Shown piece by piece: positions 54,492 through 62,191 of a stretch of 64,000 nt of DNA. Source of the DNA: Alistipes communis. Lineage in GTDB: Bacteria; Bacteroidota; Bacteroidia; Bacteroidales; Rikenellaceae. The notes below the pieces were generated by a model that did not search any database, was not told the DNA's origin, and saw nothing but the letters and a program-made list of their open reading frames with translations. The DNA lies in NCBI RefSeq assembly GCF_006542665.1, contig NZ_AP019735.1, forward strand, positions 3,224,001 through 3,288,000. Direction: 5' to 3'. A program made the translations under genes and the position numbers. How positions within the stretch are numbered: position 1 is the stretch's first letter; each line of letters starts with the position of its first letter.

Positions 54492-56024
54492 CTATGCGTC
54501 TGTCGTGACGCTCTCGAGTTTCTTCATCATCGAGAACATAAAGACCGCAGAGAGGAGACAGAGGACGATGAATACCGTCCAGACGGCCCACAGAGGAATT
54601 CCGCCCCAAAGGAACCCGCCGACGGCTACGAGCAGATTGCCGATGGCCGTAGCACCGAACCAGCCACCCATCATCATCCCCTTATATTGGGGAGGCGCCA
54701 CTTTCGAGACGAACGAAATACCCATCGGTGAAAGCAACAGTTCGGCGAAAGTCAACACGAGATAGGTCGAGATGAGCCAGTTCGACGAGACGAGCGGCAC
54801 TTGCTCGCCAGCCTCCACAGCCGCTTCCTGCGCATCGGGCGTGAGCAATCCGAGCGAACCGACGGCCATGATGGCGAACCCCGCCGAAGCCACCAGCATC
54901 CCGTAGGCGATCTTACGCGGCGCCGAAGGTTCCTTGCCCCTGCGGGCCAGTGCCGAGAAGATAGCTATCGAAACCGGCGTGAGCGCTACGACATAGAAAG
55001 GATTGAACTGCTGGAAGATCGGGGCCGAAACGGCAACAGGCCCGTTCAGATTCAGATATTTATAATAGAGGACAGCCACCACGCCCGCCACGATGCTGCC
55101 GGCAACGACGCGGCCTCGGGTCGTCTCGGACTGAAAGAGCGAGAAGAGAGCGTAGACCCCGATGATGATCAGCACGAGGTTCCACACGCTGAAAAACATG
55201 CTCTGGAAACCCTCCGAGCTCTTTTCGTTGAACTCATTGGCGAAGTAGGTCAGTGTCAGCCCATTCTGGTGGAAAGCCATCCAGAAGAAAATCACCACGG
55301 CGAAAACGAGGCAGAGGGCGATGATACGCTGGCGCATCTCGCCAGCCGAAAGTTTTTTCTCCGCCACGGCCTTCTCGCCGCTCTTGCTCTTGCCGCCCTC
55401 GATGTGGCGGAAGGAGGAGCGGAAGGTGTAATAAATCCCCATTGAGATGATAAGCGCCACGCACGCCACGGCGAACGAGAAGTGGTAGGCGTCGTTCGAC
55501 GAGAACCCGAGGCTCGTCTCAGCCCACTCCTTGATCTCGACGGCGGCCGTCGGAGCGAAAAGGGCCCCCACGTTGATGGCCATGTAGAAGATCGAAAAAG
55601 CCTCGTCGCGCTTCGAGGCATACTTCGGATCGTCGTAGAGATTGCCGACCATCACTTGCAGGTTGCCCTTGAAAAGCCCTGTGCCGACACTGATGAAAAT
55701 CAAGGCTGCCAACATGCCGATCATCGCCAGCGTGTCGCTGCCAAGCGGAAGCGAGAGCAACAGATAGCCGGCAAACATCACGGTAATACCGATGGTCACC
55801 ATCTTTCCGTAGCCGAACTTGTCGGCCAGAACACCGCCGACGAGCGGCATGAAATAGACGAGGCCGAGGAACGTACTGTAAATGGCTCCCGCCACACCGG
55901 CCTCCAAACCGAAGTTGGCACGCAGGAAGAGCGCGAAGACGGCCAGCATGGTGTAGTAGCCGAACCGCTCGCCGGTATTGGCAAGCGCCAGCGCGTACAG
56001 CCCTTTGGGTTGTCCTTTAAACAT
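54492..56024 (-). CDS. POT/PTR-family peptide transporter
   Basis: A 510-residue proton-coupled oligopeptide transporter of the major facilitator superfamily. The family signature is GERFGYYTMLAVFALFL, with the ExxERFxYY-type start, and the later FAELLLSPMGISFVSKVAPPQYKGMMMGGWF. Twelve or more membrane helices are present. It imports di- or tripeptides at the inner membrane. The ATG at 56024 is chosen because the start region MFKGQPKGLYALALANTGERF fits the family; the upstream frame is not protein-like. It is a single-gene unit. Confidence 0.94.
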   Translation of the reverse strand: MFKGQPKGLYALALANTGERFGYYTMLAVFALFLRANFGLEAGVAGAIYSTFLGLVYFMPLVGGVLADKFGYGKMVTIGITVMFAGYLLLSLPLGSDTLAMIGMLAALIFISVGTGLFKGNLQVMVGNLYDDPKYASKRDEAFSIFYMAINVGALFAPTAAVEIKEWAETSLGFSSNDAYHFSFAVACVALIISMGIYYTFRSSFRHIEGGKSKSGEKAVAEKKLSAGEMRQRIIALCLVFAVVIFFWMAFHQNGLTLTYFANEFNEKSSEGFQSMFFSVWNLVLIIIGVYALFSLFQSETTRGRVVAGSIVAGVVAVLYYKYLNLNGPVAVSAPIFQQFNPFYVVALTPVSIAIFSALARRGKEPSAPRKIAYGMLVASAGFAIMAVGSLGLLTPDAQEAAVEAGEQVPLVSSNWLISTYLVLTFAELLLSPMGISFVSKVAPPQYKGMMMGGWFGATAIGNLLVAVGGFLWGGIPLWAVWTVFIVLCLLSAVFMFSMMKKLESVTTDA

Positions 56025-56077
56025 AGAGCGGATTATTTTTGGGTTATTTGAATCTCGTGCGGAATTTTCATTGCCGA

Positions 56078-56085
56078 CAAATATA
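56078..56085 (-). promoter_or_regulatory. POT gene promoter -7 box
   Basis: TATATTTG on the minus strand matches the consensus and gives a leader of about 50 bases. Confidence 0.6.
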
Positions 56086-56199
56086 GCAAAAAATTCGGAA
56101 AAAGAGACCTCCGCAGGCGAAAAAAGCACGACCGGATTCACCATGCCGCCCTTGTTACGAACGGGATGCGACCCCGCAGGGCAGGACGGCGGCCTACCC

Positions 56200-56266
56200 G
56201 ATTCCGTTCGTCGGCGATCTTCCGGAAGGTCGCCCGTACGAACGGAATCCCGTCGGAATCCGACGG
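56200..56266. repeat. Two adjacent strong palindromes
   Basis: GATTCCGTTCGT (56200-56211) pairs perfectly with ACGAACGGAATC (56238-56249), and the inside pairs further through GGCGA/TCGCC and CTTCCGGAAG. CCGTCGG then pairs with CCGACGG at 56250-56266 over a three-base loop. They lie in the 430-base gap between the POT gene and the 120-residue gene. The gap holds no other feature that I can support. Confidence 0.6.
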
Positions 56267-56460
56267 ATCCGGAGCGGGAGACCGGCTCGTTCGGATTCGA
56301 TCCGGACGGACACGCAGGTTTCGGACGCCGCACCTTTCGACCGTTTCCAGCCGAATCGACCATTTATCCGGCACTATCGCCCTCCAATCCGGAATCGAGT
56401 TCCAAACCGATGCCTAACTTACCTGCGGCATATGCCGTAAAATCATTAATTTTTCACATT

Positions 56461-56823
56461 ATGTGTTATTCCAATCACCATCATCGCTTTCGCGACAAGG
56501 CGATCCAGCAATTCGATGCGCTTTTCTACGAGAAGGGCAACCTGCGCCGCTGTCACTACCGGATCTGGTACGACCTTGCACACCGCATCTGGGGAATTTC
56601 CTACAAGAGCTACCTCAGCGCGCTGCGCAAGGACGTGAGCGACGTCCCCGACATGCCGCCGCAGGCATCCGAAGCGTTGAAGGCTCTGATCGGATCGCTG
56701 TTGCACAACGCACCGGAGTGGAAACGCAAACGCTATGTCCATCGGCGGCGACTCCCCGAAGCACTCGCCGGGCAGGAACGTCCCCGCAATCGGACCGCAG
56801 CGCTCGAACCCTTCCGACGATAA
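56461..56823 (+). CDS. Hypothetical protein, 120 residues
   Basis: I do not recognise this protein. It begins MCYSNHHHRFRDKAIQQFDA and the first 85 residues look like a compact helical domain (CHYRIWYDLAHRIWGISYKSYLSAL). The last 30 are basic and disordered. The His-rich start could bind metal, which is speculation. A hairpin terminator follows at 56835. The short AT-rich stretch before the ATG (TCATTAATTTTTCACATT) may be the promoter. Confidence 0.55.
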   Translation: MCYSNHHHRFRDKAIQQFDALFYEKGNLRRCHYRIWYDLAHRIWGISYKSYLSALRKDVSDVPDMPPQASEALKALIGSLLHNAPEWKRKRYVHRRRLPEALAGQERPRNRTAALEPFRR

Positions 56824-56834
56824 TCCGTCCGCAG

Positions 56835-56856
56835 CCCCGGCCTTTGAAGGCCGGGG
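56835..56856 (+). terminator. Terminator after the 120-residue gene
   Basis: CCCCGGCCTT pairs perfectly with AAGGCCGGGG around TG, followed by TTGTT. It is a compact GC-rich hairpin 12 bases past the stop. Confidence 0.75.
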
Positions 56857-56969
56857 TTGTTCGCAACGGTACCGCGAACCTTCGGTGCGGACGACGACCG
56901 CCTGCCGGCGTTTTCCGCACGCCGAACCGGAACTTTCCGTTCCGGAAGGCCGGAATCGCAAATTTTTTG

Positions 56970-56977
56970 TATATTTG
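56970..56977 (+). promoter_or_regulatory. Branching enzyme promoter -7 box
   Basis: TATATTTG matches the consensus, behind a T run, about 30 bases before the ATG. Confidence 0.6.
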
Positions 56978-57008
56978 GGGAATAACCGTACCACGAAAAC
57001 GTCGCCTT

Positions 57009-59036
57009 ATGGAAAACTCACACCGTCTGAAAATGGTCGAACGCGACGAATGGCTCCGTCCCGTCGAAGGGCAACTCCTCGCCCGTCACGAAGCCTACGA
57101 GAAGCGGCTCGACGAGATACGCCGCACGGCGGGATCGCTCGTTGACTACGCCAACGGCCACCGGTATTTCGGCTGGCAATACGACTCAACGCTCGAAGGG
57201 TGGTGGTTCCGCGAATGGCTGCCCGGCGCCTGCGACGTTTACCTGTTCGGCGACTTCAACGGCTGGCAACGCACCGAACTGCGTCTGGACAAAGACGCTC
57301 AAGGGGTGTGGAGCATCTTCCTGCCCGAGGCCATGTACGGCCACCGGCTCCGGCACGGATCGCTCTACAAGATCCACGTCCACGGCCGCAACGGCTGGCT
57401 CGACCGGATTCCGGCCTACGCCACGCGCGTAGTGCAGGACGAGCGGACGAAGGACTTCACGGCGCAGTTCTGGATTCCGCGTCCCTTCGACTGGTCGGAC
57501 GACACGTTCGACATCGCCCGCCATGACGAACTGCTCATCTACGAAGCCCACGTAGGCATGGCGCAGGAACGGCCCGGCGTGGGCACCTACCGCGAATTCG
57601 CCGACCGGATTCTGCCCGTCATCGCGCGCGACGGCTACAACACCGTGCAGTTGATGGCCGTAGCCGAGCACCCCTACTACGGTTCGTTCGGCTACCACGT
57701 ATCGAGCCTTTTCGCACCGTCGTCGCGCTTCGGAACGCCCGAAGAACTGAAAGGATTGATTCGCCGCGCACACGAGCTGGGCCTGGCCGTCATCATGGAT
57801 CTCGTCCACTCGCACTATGTCCGCAACCTCAACGAAGGAATCAACGAACTGGACGGCACCGACCACCTCTACTCGCCCGCAGGCCCCGCCGGCGACCAGC
57901 CGCACTGGGACTCGAAACTCTTCGACTACGGAAAACCGCAGGTCGAACATTTCCTGCTGTCGAACATCAAATACTGGCTCGAAGAGTACCGTTTCGACGG
58001 GTTCCGCTTCGACGGCGTCACGTCGATGCTCTATCACCACCACGGCTACGTCGCCTTCGACAGCCGCGACCGCTATTTCGACGAAGGGGTCAACGAAGGG
58101 GCGATCACCTATCTCTCGCTGGCCAACCGGCTCGCCCACGACCTGCGTCCCTCCTGCGTCACGATCGCCGAAGACGTGAGCGGAATGCCGGGCATCTGCT
58201 TCCCGCAGGAGGAGGGAGGCGTCGGGTTCGACTACCGGCTCGGCATGGCGATTCCCGACTACTGGATCAAGCAGATCGAAGAGGTACCCGACGAACAGTG
58301 GGACATCCGCGAGATGTGGTCGGTGATGACCGACCGCCTGCCGGGCGTCAAGACCGTCGCCTACGCCGAATCGCACGACCAGGCCCTCGTGGGCGACAAG
58401 ACGATCGCCTTCCGGCTCATGGACAAGGAGATGTACACCCACATGGATCGTGCGTCGGAAAACCTCACGATCGACCGCGGCATGGCGCTGCACAAGATGA
58501 TCCGGCTAATGACCGTCTCGACCGGCGGCGACGCCTATCTCAACTTCATGGGCAACGAATTCGGACACCCCGAATGGATCGACTTCCCGCGCGAAGGCAA
58601 CGGCTGGAGCTACGCTCACGCCCGCCGGCAGTGGTCGCTCGCCGAGGACGGTCTGCTGCGTTACTCGTGGCTGGGGGCATTCGACCGGGCAATGCTCGCG
58701 CTGGTCAAACGCTACGGCATATTGCGCGACGGCTATCCCTACTGCCTGCAAATGGACGACCGCAACCAGACGATCGCCTTTTCGCACGGGCGGCTCGTCT
58801 TCGTCTTCAACTGGCATCCGGCAGCATCGATCCCCGACTACCGCTGCCGAGTGCGCGAAGCCGGACGCTACGAGTTGATCCTCTCGACCGACGAACGCCG
58901 TTTCGGCGGCACCGAACGCGCCCGCATCGGCAGCGAACACTTCTCTTCACCCGCAGACAACGGCGACGGCACGACCTCGCCCGCGATCAGCATCTACAAC
59001 ACCTCGCGCACGGCGGCGGTATATCTGCTCCAATAA
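57009..59036 (+). CDS. 1,4-alpha-glucan branching enzyme (GH13, eukaryote-like)
   Basis: A 675-residue enzyme that makes alpha-1,6 branches in glycogen. It matches the GH13_8 type found in Bacteroidetes and eukaryotes (GBE1). The N-terminal CBM48-like domain (VYLFGDFNGWQR) is followed by the TIM barrel with the nucleophile Asp in FRFDGVTSM, the acid Glu in TIAEDVSGMPG and the transition-state Asp in AESHDQALVGDKT. The C-terminal beta domain closes it. The length is right. It stands alone, with no glgA or glgC beside it in this window. Confidence 0.94.
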   Translation: MENSHRLKMVERDEWLRPVEGQLLARHEAYEKRLDEIRRTAGSLVDYANGHRYFGWQYDSTLEGWWFREWLPGACDVYLFGDFNGWQRTELRLDKDAQGVWSIFLPEAMYGHRLRHGSLYKIHVHGRNGWLDRIPAYATRVVQDERTKDFTAQFWIPRPFDWSDDTFDIARHDELLIYEAHVGMAQERPGVGTYREFADRILPVIARDGYNTVQLMAVAEHPYYGSFGYHVSSLFAPSSRFGTPEELKGLIRRAHELGLAVIMDLVHSHYVRNLNEGINELDGTDHLYSPAGPAGDQPHWDSKLFDYGKPQVEHFLLSNIKYWLEEYRFDGFRFDGVTSMLYHHHGYVAFDSRDRYFDEGVNEGAITYLSLANRLAHDLRPSCVTIAEDVSGMPGICFPQEEGGVGFDYRLGMAIPDYWIKQIEEVPDEQWDIREMWSVMTDRLPGVKTVAYAESHDQALVGDKTIAFRLMDKEMYTHMDRASENLTIDRGMALHKMIRLMTVSTGGDAYLNFMGNEFGHPEWIDFPREGNGWSYAHARRQWSLAEDGLLRYSWLGAFDRAMLALVKRYGILRDGYPYCLQMDDRNQTIAFSHGRLVFVFNWHPAASIPDYRCRVREAGRYELILSTDERRFGGTERARIGSEHFSSPADNGDGTTSPAISIYNTSRTAAVYLLQ

Positions 59037-59099
59037 GATATCGATTCGCGCGTCGGGCGGCAACCGCACCCGTACGGCGAATTGCTCTCACAAGCGGAT

Positions 59100-59825
59100 T
59101 CAGCCCTCAACGATGAAATCCACGCCCGCCCTGCGGGCCTGCGAATGCTGGAATTGCCGCCGAATACGGTAGATACGCCCCTCCTTGCGCAGCCGCGCAC
59201 CGGTCTGCCGGAAGCGGAACGCGACACCCGCATCGACGCACTGTCGCCTCAGGTCGAGTACCCAATCGAAATCGCACACACGCGCGTCATCGCCCGACTC
59301 GCCCCCGCACGACACCGAATCGATCCGCCCCTCGGCGAGGTAGCGGCTCAGGTCGAGGCGTTCGAGCAGCGGTTCGCAGATCACCTCGCGGCGGCACAAC
59401 GGCAGCGAGAGGTAGATCGGCAGCCGATAGTCGGCGCGCTCCTGCGTCTCGCAGGTACAGCACAGCACCACGTGCGGCCAGCCTTCGCCCCAGTCCGCCG
59501 GCAGGCAGGCCGCGACGCGATCGATGCGCTTGGTAATCATCAGGAAGGTACAGTCGCTCCGCTCGCGGATCATCGCCCACGCTTCGCCGCGCCACGCGTC
59601 GGCCTCCTCGATGAAAAAATCGGAGGTGAAACAGGTATAGACCGTCTGGCCGGGAGGAATCTTGTAACGTCCCGTCCGGTCGCGCCGCACGGGAAGGTCG
59701 AAGGCCGCCGTCCTGCGCACCTGCGAAGCATCCTGCTCCCACCGCGCATCCTGACGGTAGACATAGCAGCGACGGCATCCCTCGCTCACTTTGCGGCACC
59801 CGTGCCACAGATTCCAGCCGGCCAT
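59100..59825 (-). CDS. DUF5131 (phage Gp37/Gp68-like) protein
   Basis: A 241-residue protein of the DUF5131 family. The N-terminal WNLWHGCRKVSEGCRRCYVYR has three Cys (Cys10, Cys17, Cys20) like a metal or Fe-S site. FTSDFFIEEADAWRGEAW and CGGESGDDARVCDFDWV are further family blocks. Members were first named from phage genes, but occur in chromosomes; the function is unknown. Here it is the last gene of the rhomboid-EEP-YhcH run, 40 bases after the YhcH-like gene, so a phage origin is not supported by the context. Confidence 0.85.
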   Translation of the reverse strand: MAGWNLWHGCRKVSEGCRRCYVYRQDARWEQDASQVRRTAAFDLPVRRDRTGRYKIPPGQTVYTCFTSDFFIEEADAWRGEAWAMIRERSDCTFLMITKRIDRVAACLPADWGEGWPHVVLCCTCETQERADYRLPIYLSLPLCRREVICEPLLERLDLSRYLAEGRIDSVSCGGESGDDARVCDFDWVLDLRRQCVDAGVAFRFRQTGARLRKEGRIYRIRRQFQHSQARRAGVDFIVEG

Positions 59826-59865
59826 AAAACAGGGAATCGTCCGGAGCCGAACGGCCCCGGGAACC

Positions 59866-60315
59866 TCAGACGCGCACCTTGACGATCACCTTGCGGATCG
59901 TCCCCTCGCCCACCATCGGGGCGTGCGCATCTTCGGGAAAAAGCAGCGTGAACTGGCCGGGCGTCACCTCGTAGTAGGTCTGCGGCACGTCGTCGTAAAA
60001 CCGGATGTCCTTCTGCACGTCGAACGCGCCGAGCGGACGGGTCACACGGTCGCGCTGGCTCCACCCGAAGGCCTCGCGTTCGCCCCTTACGAGCACCTGA
60101 ATGTCGAGGTAACGGTCATGAATTTCCAGCTTGGCGTCGGCCGGTCGTTTCAGATCGACGTCCATCACGTTGATGAAGACATCGTCGCCGTCGATCGCGT
60201 GCCGGCCCGCCGGCAACGCGCCGAGATCGGTGGAGAGCAGGTAGTCGAACGCCTTTTCGAGGCGGGGATTGAGTGCGTAGTAACGCGCACGGTTTTCGAG
60301 CGAATCCAGTATCAT
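59866..60315 (-). CDS. YhcH/YjgK/YiaL-family protein
   Basis: A 149-residue cupin-like protein of the YhcH/EbgC family. MILDSLENRARYYALNPRLEKAFDYL starts the domain, and the conserved EIHDRYLDIQVLVRGEREAFGW and FTLLFPEDAHAPMV blocks hold likely metal ligands. Family members act on sugars such as sialic acid (anomerase activity) or modulate beta-galactosidase. No sugar genes lie nearby, so the role is open. The ATG overlaps the EEP gene stop by four bases. Confidence 0.9.
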   Translation of the reverse strand: MILDSLENRARYYALNPRLEKAFDYLLSTDLGALPAGRHAIDGDDVFINVMDVDLKRPADAKLEIHDRYLDIQVLVRGEREAFGWSQRDRVTRPLGAFDVQKDIRFYDDVPQTYYEVTPGQFTLLFPEDAHAPMVGEGTIRKVIVKVRV

Positions 60316-61475
60316 TGTCGTTGCGAATTGTATTTGAGCCGGACGAAAACGGGGTGGTGATCCGAAAACTCGACGGACGGCACCTCGTACGAAAGCACCT
60401 CGAAATCGTCGGAAACCAGCACGTAGTCGATGCGGAACGTATTGTAGAATCCCCGATAGGTATGCGAGAATCCCCGTCCCTTCTCGCGGAAAGCATCCTG
60501 CAATCCGCGCGACATGAGGCGGTAGGTGTAGGACAGGGGCGTATCGTTGAAATCGCCGCACACGATACGTGCGTGGGGTGTGGCCGCGATCAGCTGCGAC
60601 AGCGAGTCGACCTGATGCGAACGCGAGATGCTGTTGTAACGCAGACGGCTCAGGATGCTGTGCAGTTTCTCGTGGCTGGCCGTATCGGTCAGAAAACGGT
60701 AGTTCATCAGGTAGTCGCTGTCGGAAGATTTGATATGGGTCGAACGCAGGTGGTTGCAGAAGACACGCACCGTATCGCGGTCGAGGCGCAGATCGGCCCA
60801 GACGGCCGTCGCACGGGTCGTATCGACATCGTTGACACAGTCGACGGCGCCCGAAGCGAGGATACGCAGTTTCGAATAGACGGCAAGCGCGACGCCGGCC
60901 GTCCCCTCGCCGTCGCGCGAATAGACCGCCCGACGGTATCCCGGGGCGATCAGCGAATCGAAACGCATCGTCGCACCGCGTGCCAGGTCGCTGAACTCCT
61001 CGATACAGAGAATATCGGGATCGTATCGGTTCACGAACGCCGCCAGCGAATCGACCGTGCTCCTGCCGTCGTCGCCGTAGAACATCCGCACGTTGTAGGC
61101 CATGACCTTCAACGCCGAGCGGTCGTAGACCGGTTCACCGTAGTGGCGCAGCGTATCGATCTTATAATAAAGCGATATTTTCGGCACCCCCAGGAGCAGC
61201 AGCACGAGCATCGGCGAAGCATAGCCCCACCGCCAGCGGATCACCCAGTAGAGGAAGAGCACGAGCCCCGATACATAGATCACCGGCGCGACGAGCCCCA
61301 GCACGGAAAAGACCCACGACGCATCGGGCGAAACATAGGGCGCCAGATACATGAAGAGCAACAGCAGCGCCACCAGCGCCGTCACCACCGCGAATGCCGC
61401 GTCGAGCAGCCAGACGAAGAGGCCGCGCTGCCGGCCGGGACGGCCGCTGTCGGAATCGTATACCCAGCGCTCCAT
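60312..61475 (-). CDS. Membrane-anchored endonuclease/exonuclease/phosphatase-family protein
   Basis: A 387-residue protein with three N-terminal membrane helices (about residues 18-100) and a C-terminal EEP domain. Domain motifs are LKVMAYNVRMFYGDD, ILCIEEFSD with the catalytic Glu, VCGDFNDTPLS with the Asp-Asn pair and VEFSDHHPVFVRL with the His. It could act on DNA, lipids or phosphoinositide-like substrates outside the inner membrane; the substrate is unknown. It lies nine bases after rhomboid and overlaps the YhcH-like gene by four. Confidence 0.9.
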   Translation of the reverse strand: MERWVYDSDSGRPGRQRGLFVWLLDAAFAVVTALVALLLLFMYLAPYVSPDASWVFSVLGLVAPVIYVSGLVLFLYWVIRWRWGYASPMLVLLLLGVPKISLYYKIDTLRHYGEPVYDRSALKVMAYNVRMFYGDDGRSTVDSLAAFVNRYDPDILCIEEFSDLARGATMRFDSLIAPGYRRAVYSRDGEGTAGVALAVYSKLRILASGAVDCVNDVDTTRATAVWADLRLDRDTVRVFCNHLRSTHIKSSDSDYLMNYRFLTDTASHEKLHSILSRLRYNSISRSHQVDSLSQLIAATPHARIVCGDFNDTPLSYTYRLMSRGLQDAFREKGRGFSHTYRGFYNTFRIDYVLVSDDFEVLSYEVPSVEFSDHHPVFVRLKYNSQRQ

Positions 61476-61484
61476 GGCTCCGAA

Positions 61485-62099
61485 TCAGAAACGGATGATT
61501 CCCTTGCGGCGCCAGTAATAGAGCAGTCCCAGTCCCCACAGCATACCGCCGATATGGGCGAAATGCGCAACTCCGGGATCGCGTCCGGTCCATCCCAACA
61601 ACAGTTCGATCGCCGCATAGATAATAACGAACCACTTGGCTTTGAGCGGAATGGGCGGGATAAGCAGCATGATGATCGAATTGGGCCACAGCACACCGAA
61701 AGCCAACAGCAATCCCATTACGGCGCCCGATGCTCCCAGCAACTGAATGCCGAACTCGCCCGTCAGCCCCGCCACTCCCATCTGCACCAGCGCGGCCCCC
61801 ACGCCGCAGACCATGTAGTAAATCAGAAAGCGCTTCGAGCCGAGCGCGTATTCCAGCGTACGGCCGAACATCCACAGTGCGAACATATTGAAAAACAGAT
61901 GTTCCAGGCTGGCATGAAGAAACATGTAGGTGACGAACTGGTAGGAGTGGTAATAGGGGCTCCCGAACCAGTAGAGCACGCCGTACTGTCCCATAAACTG
62001 ATTGAGCGAGGGGATGAGCCAGACTCCCAAAAACGCGAGGCAGTTGATGATTATCAGGTTCTTCACCACCGGAGGCGTCGAGAAATAACTGCTGTTCAT
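61485..62099 (-). CDS. Rhomboid-family intramembrane serine protease
   Basis: A 204-residue rhomboid with six membrane helices. The catalytic Ser is in LLGASGAVMGLLLAFG and the His in GVAHFAHIGGMLWGLG. The conserved FLHASLEHLFFNMFALW holds the HxxxN pair. The ATG at 62099 (MNSSYFSTPPVVKNL) is preferred to a start 33 bases earlier. A consensus -7 box lies 57 bases upstream. It starts the run rhomboid, EEP, YhcH, DUF5131; its substrate is unknown. Confidence 0.93.
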   Translation of the reverse strand: MNSSYFSTPPVVKNLIIINCLAFLGVWLIPSLNQFMGQYGVLYWFGSPYYHSYQFVTYMFLHASLEHLFFNMFALWMFGRTLEYALGSKRFLIYYMVCGVGAALVQMGVAGLTGEFGIQLLGASGAVMGLLLAFGVLWPNSIIMLLIPPIPLKAKWFVIIYAAIELLLGWTGRDPGVAHFAHIGGMLWGLGLLYYWRRKGIIRF

Positions 62100-62156
62100 T
62101 GTTTTTCGTTGTTTTACGGACATCGGACACATCCTCCGACGTCGCCTATTCGTTCA

Positions 62157-62164
62157 CAAAGGTA
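62157..62164 (-). promoter_or_regulatory. Rhomboid operon promoter -7 box
   Basis: TACCTTTG on the minus strand matches the consensus in the 90-base gap between mutL and rhomboid. Confidence 0.6.
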
Positions 62165-62191
62165 GCGTTTTTCCCGCAAACGGCGCATATT

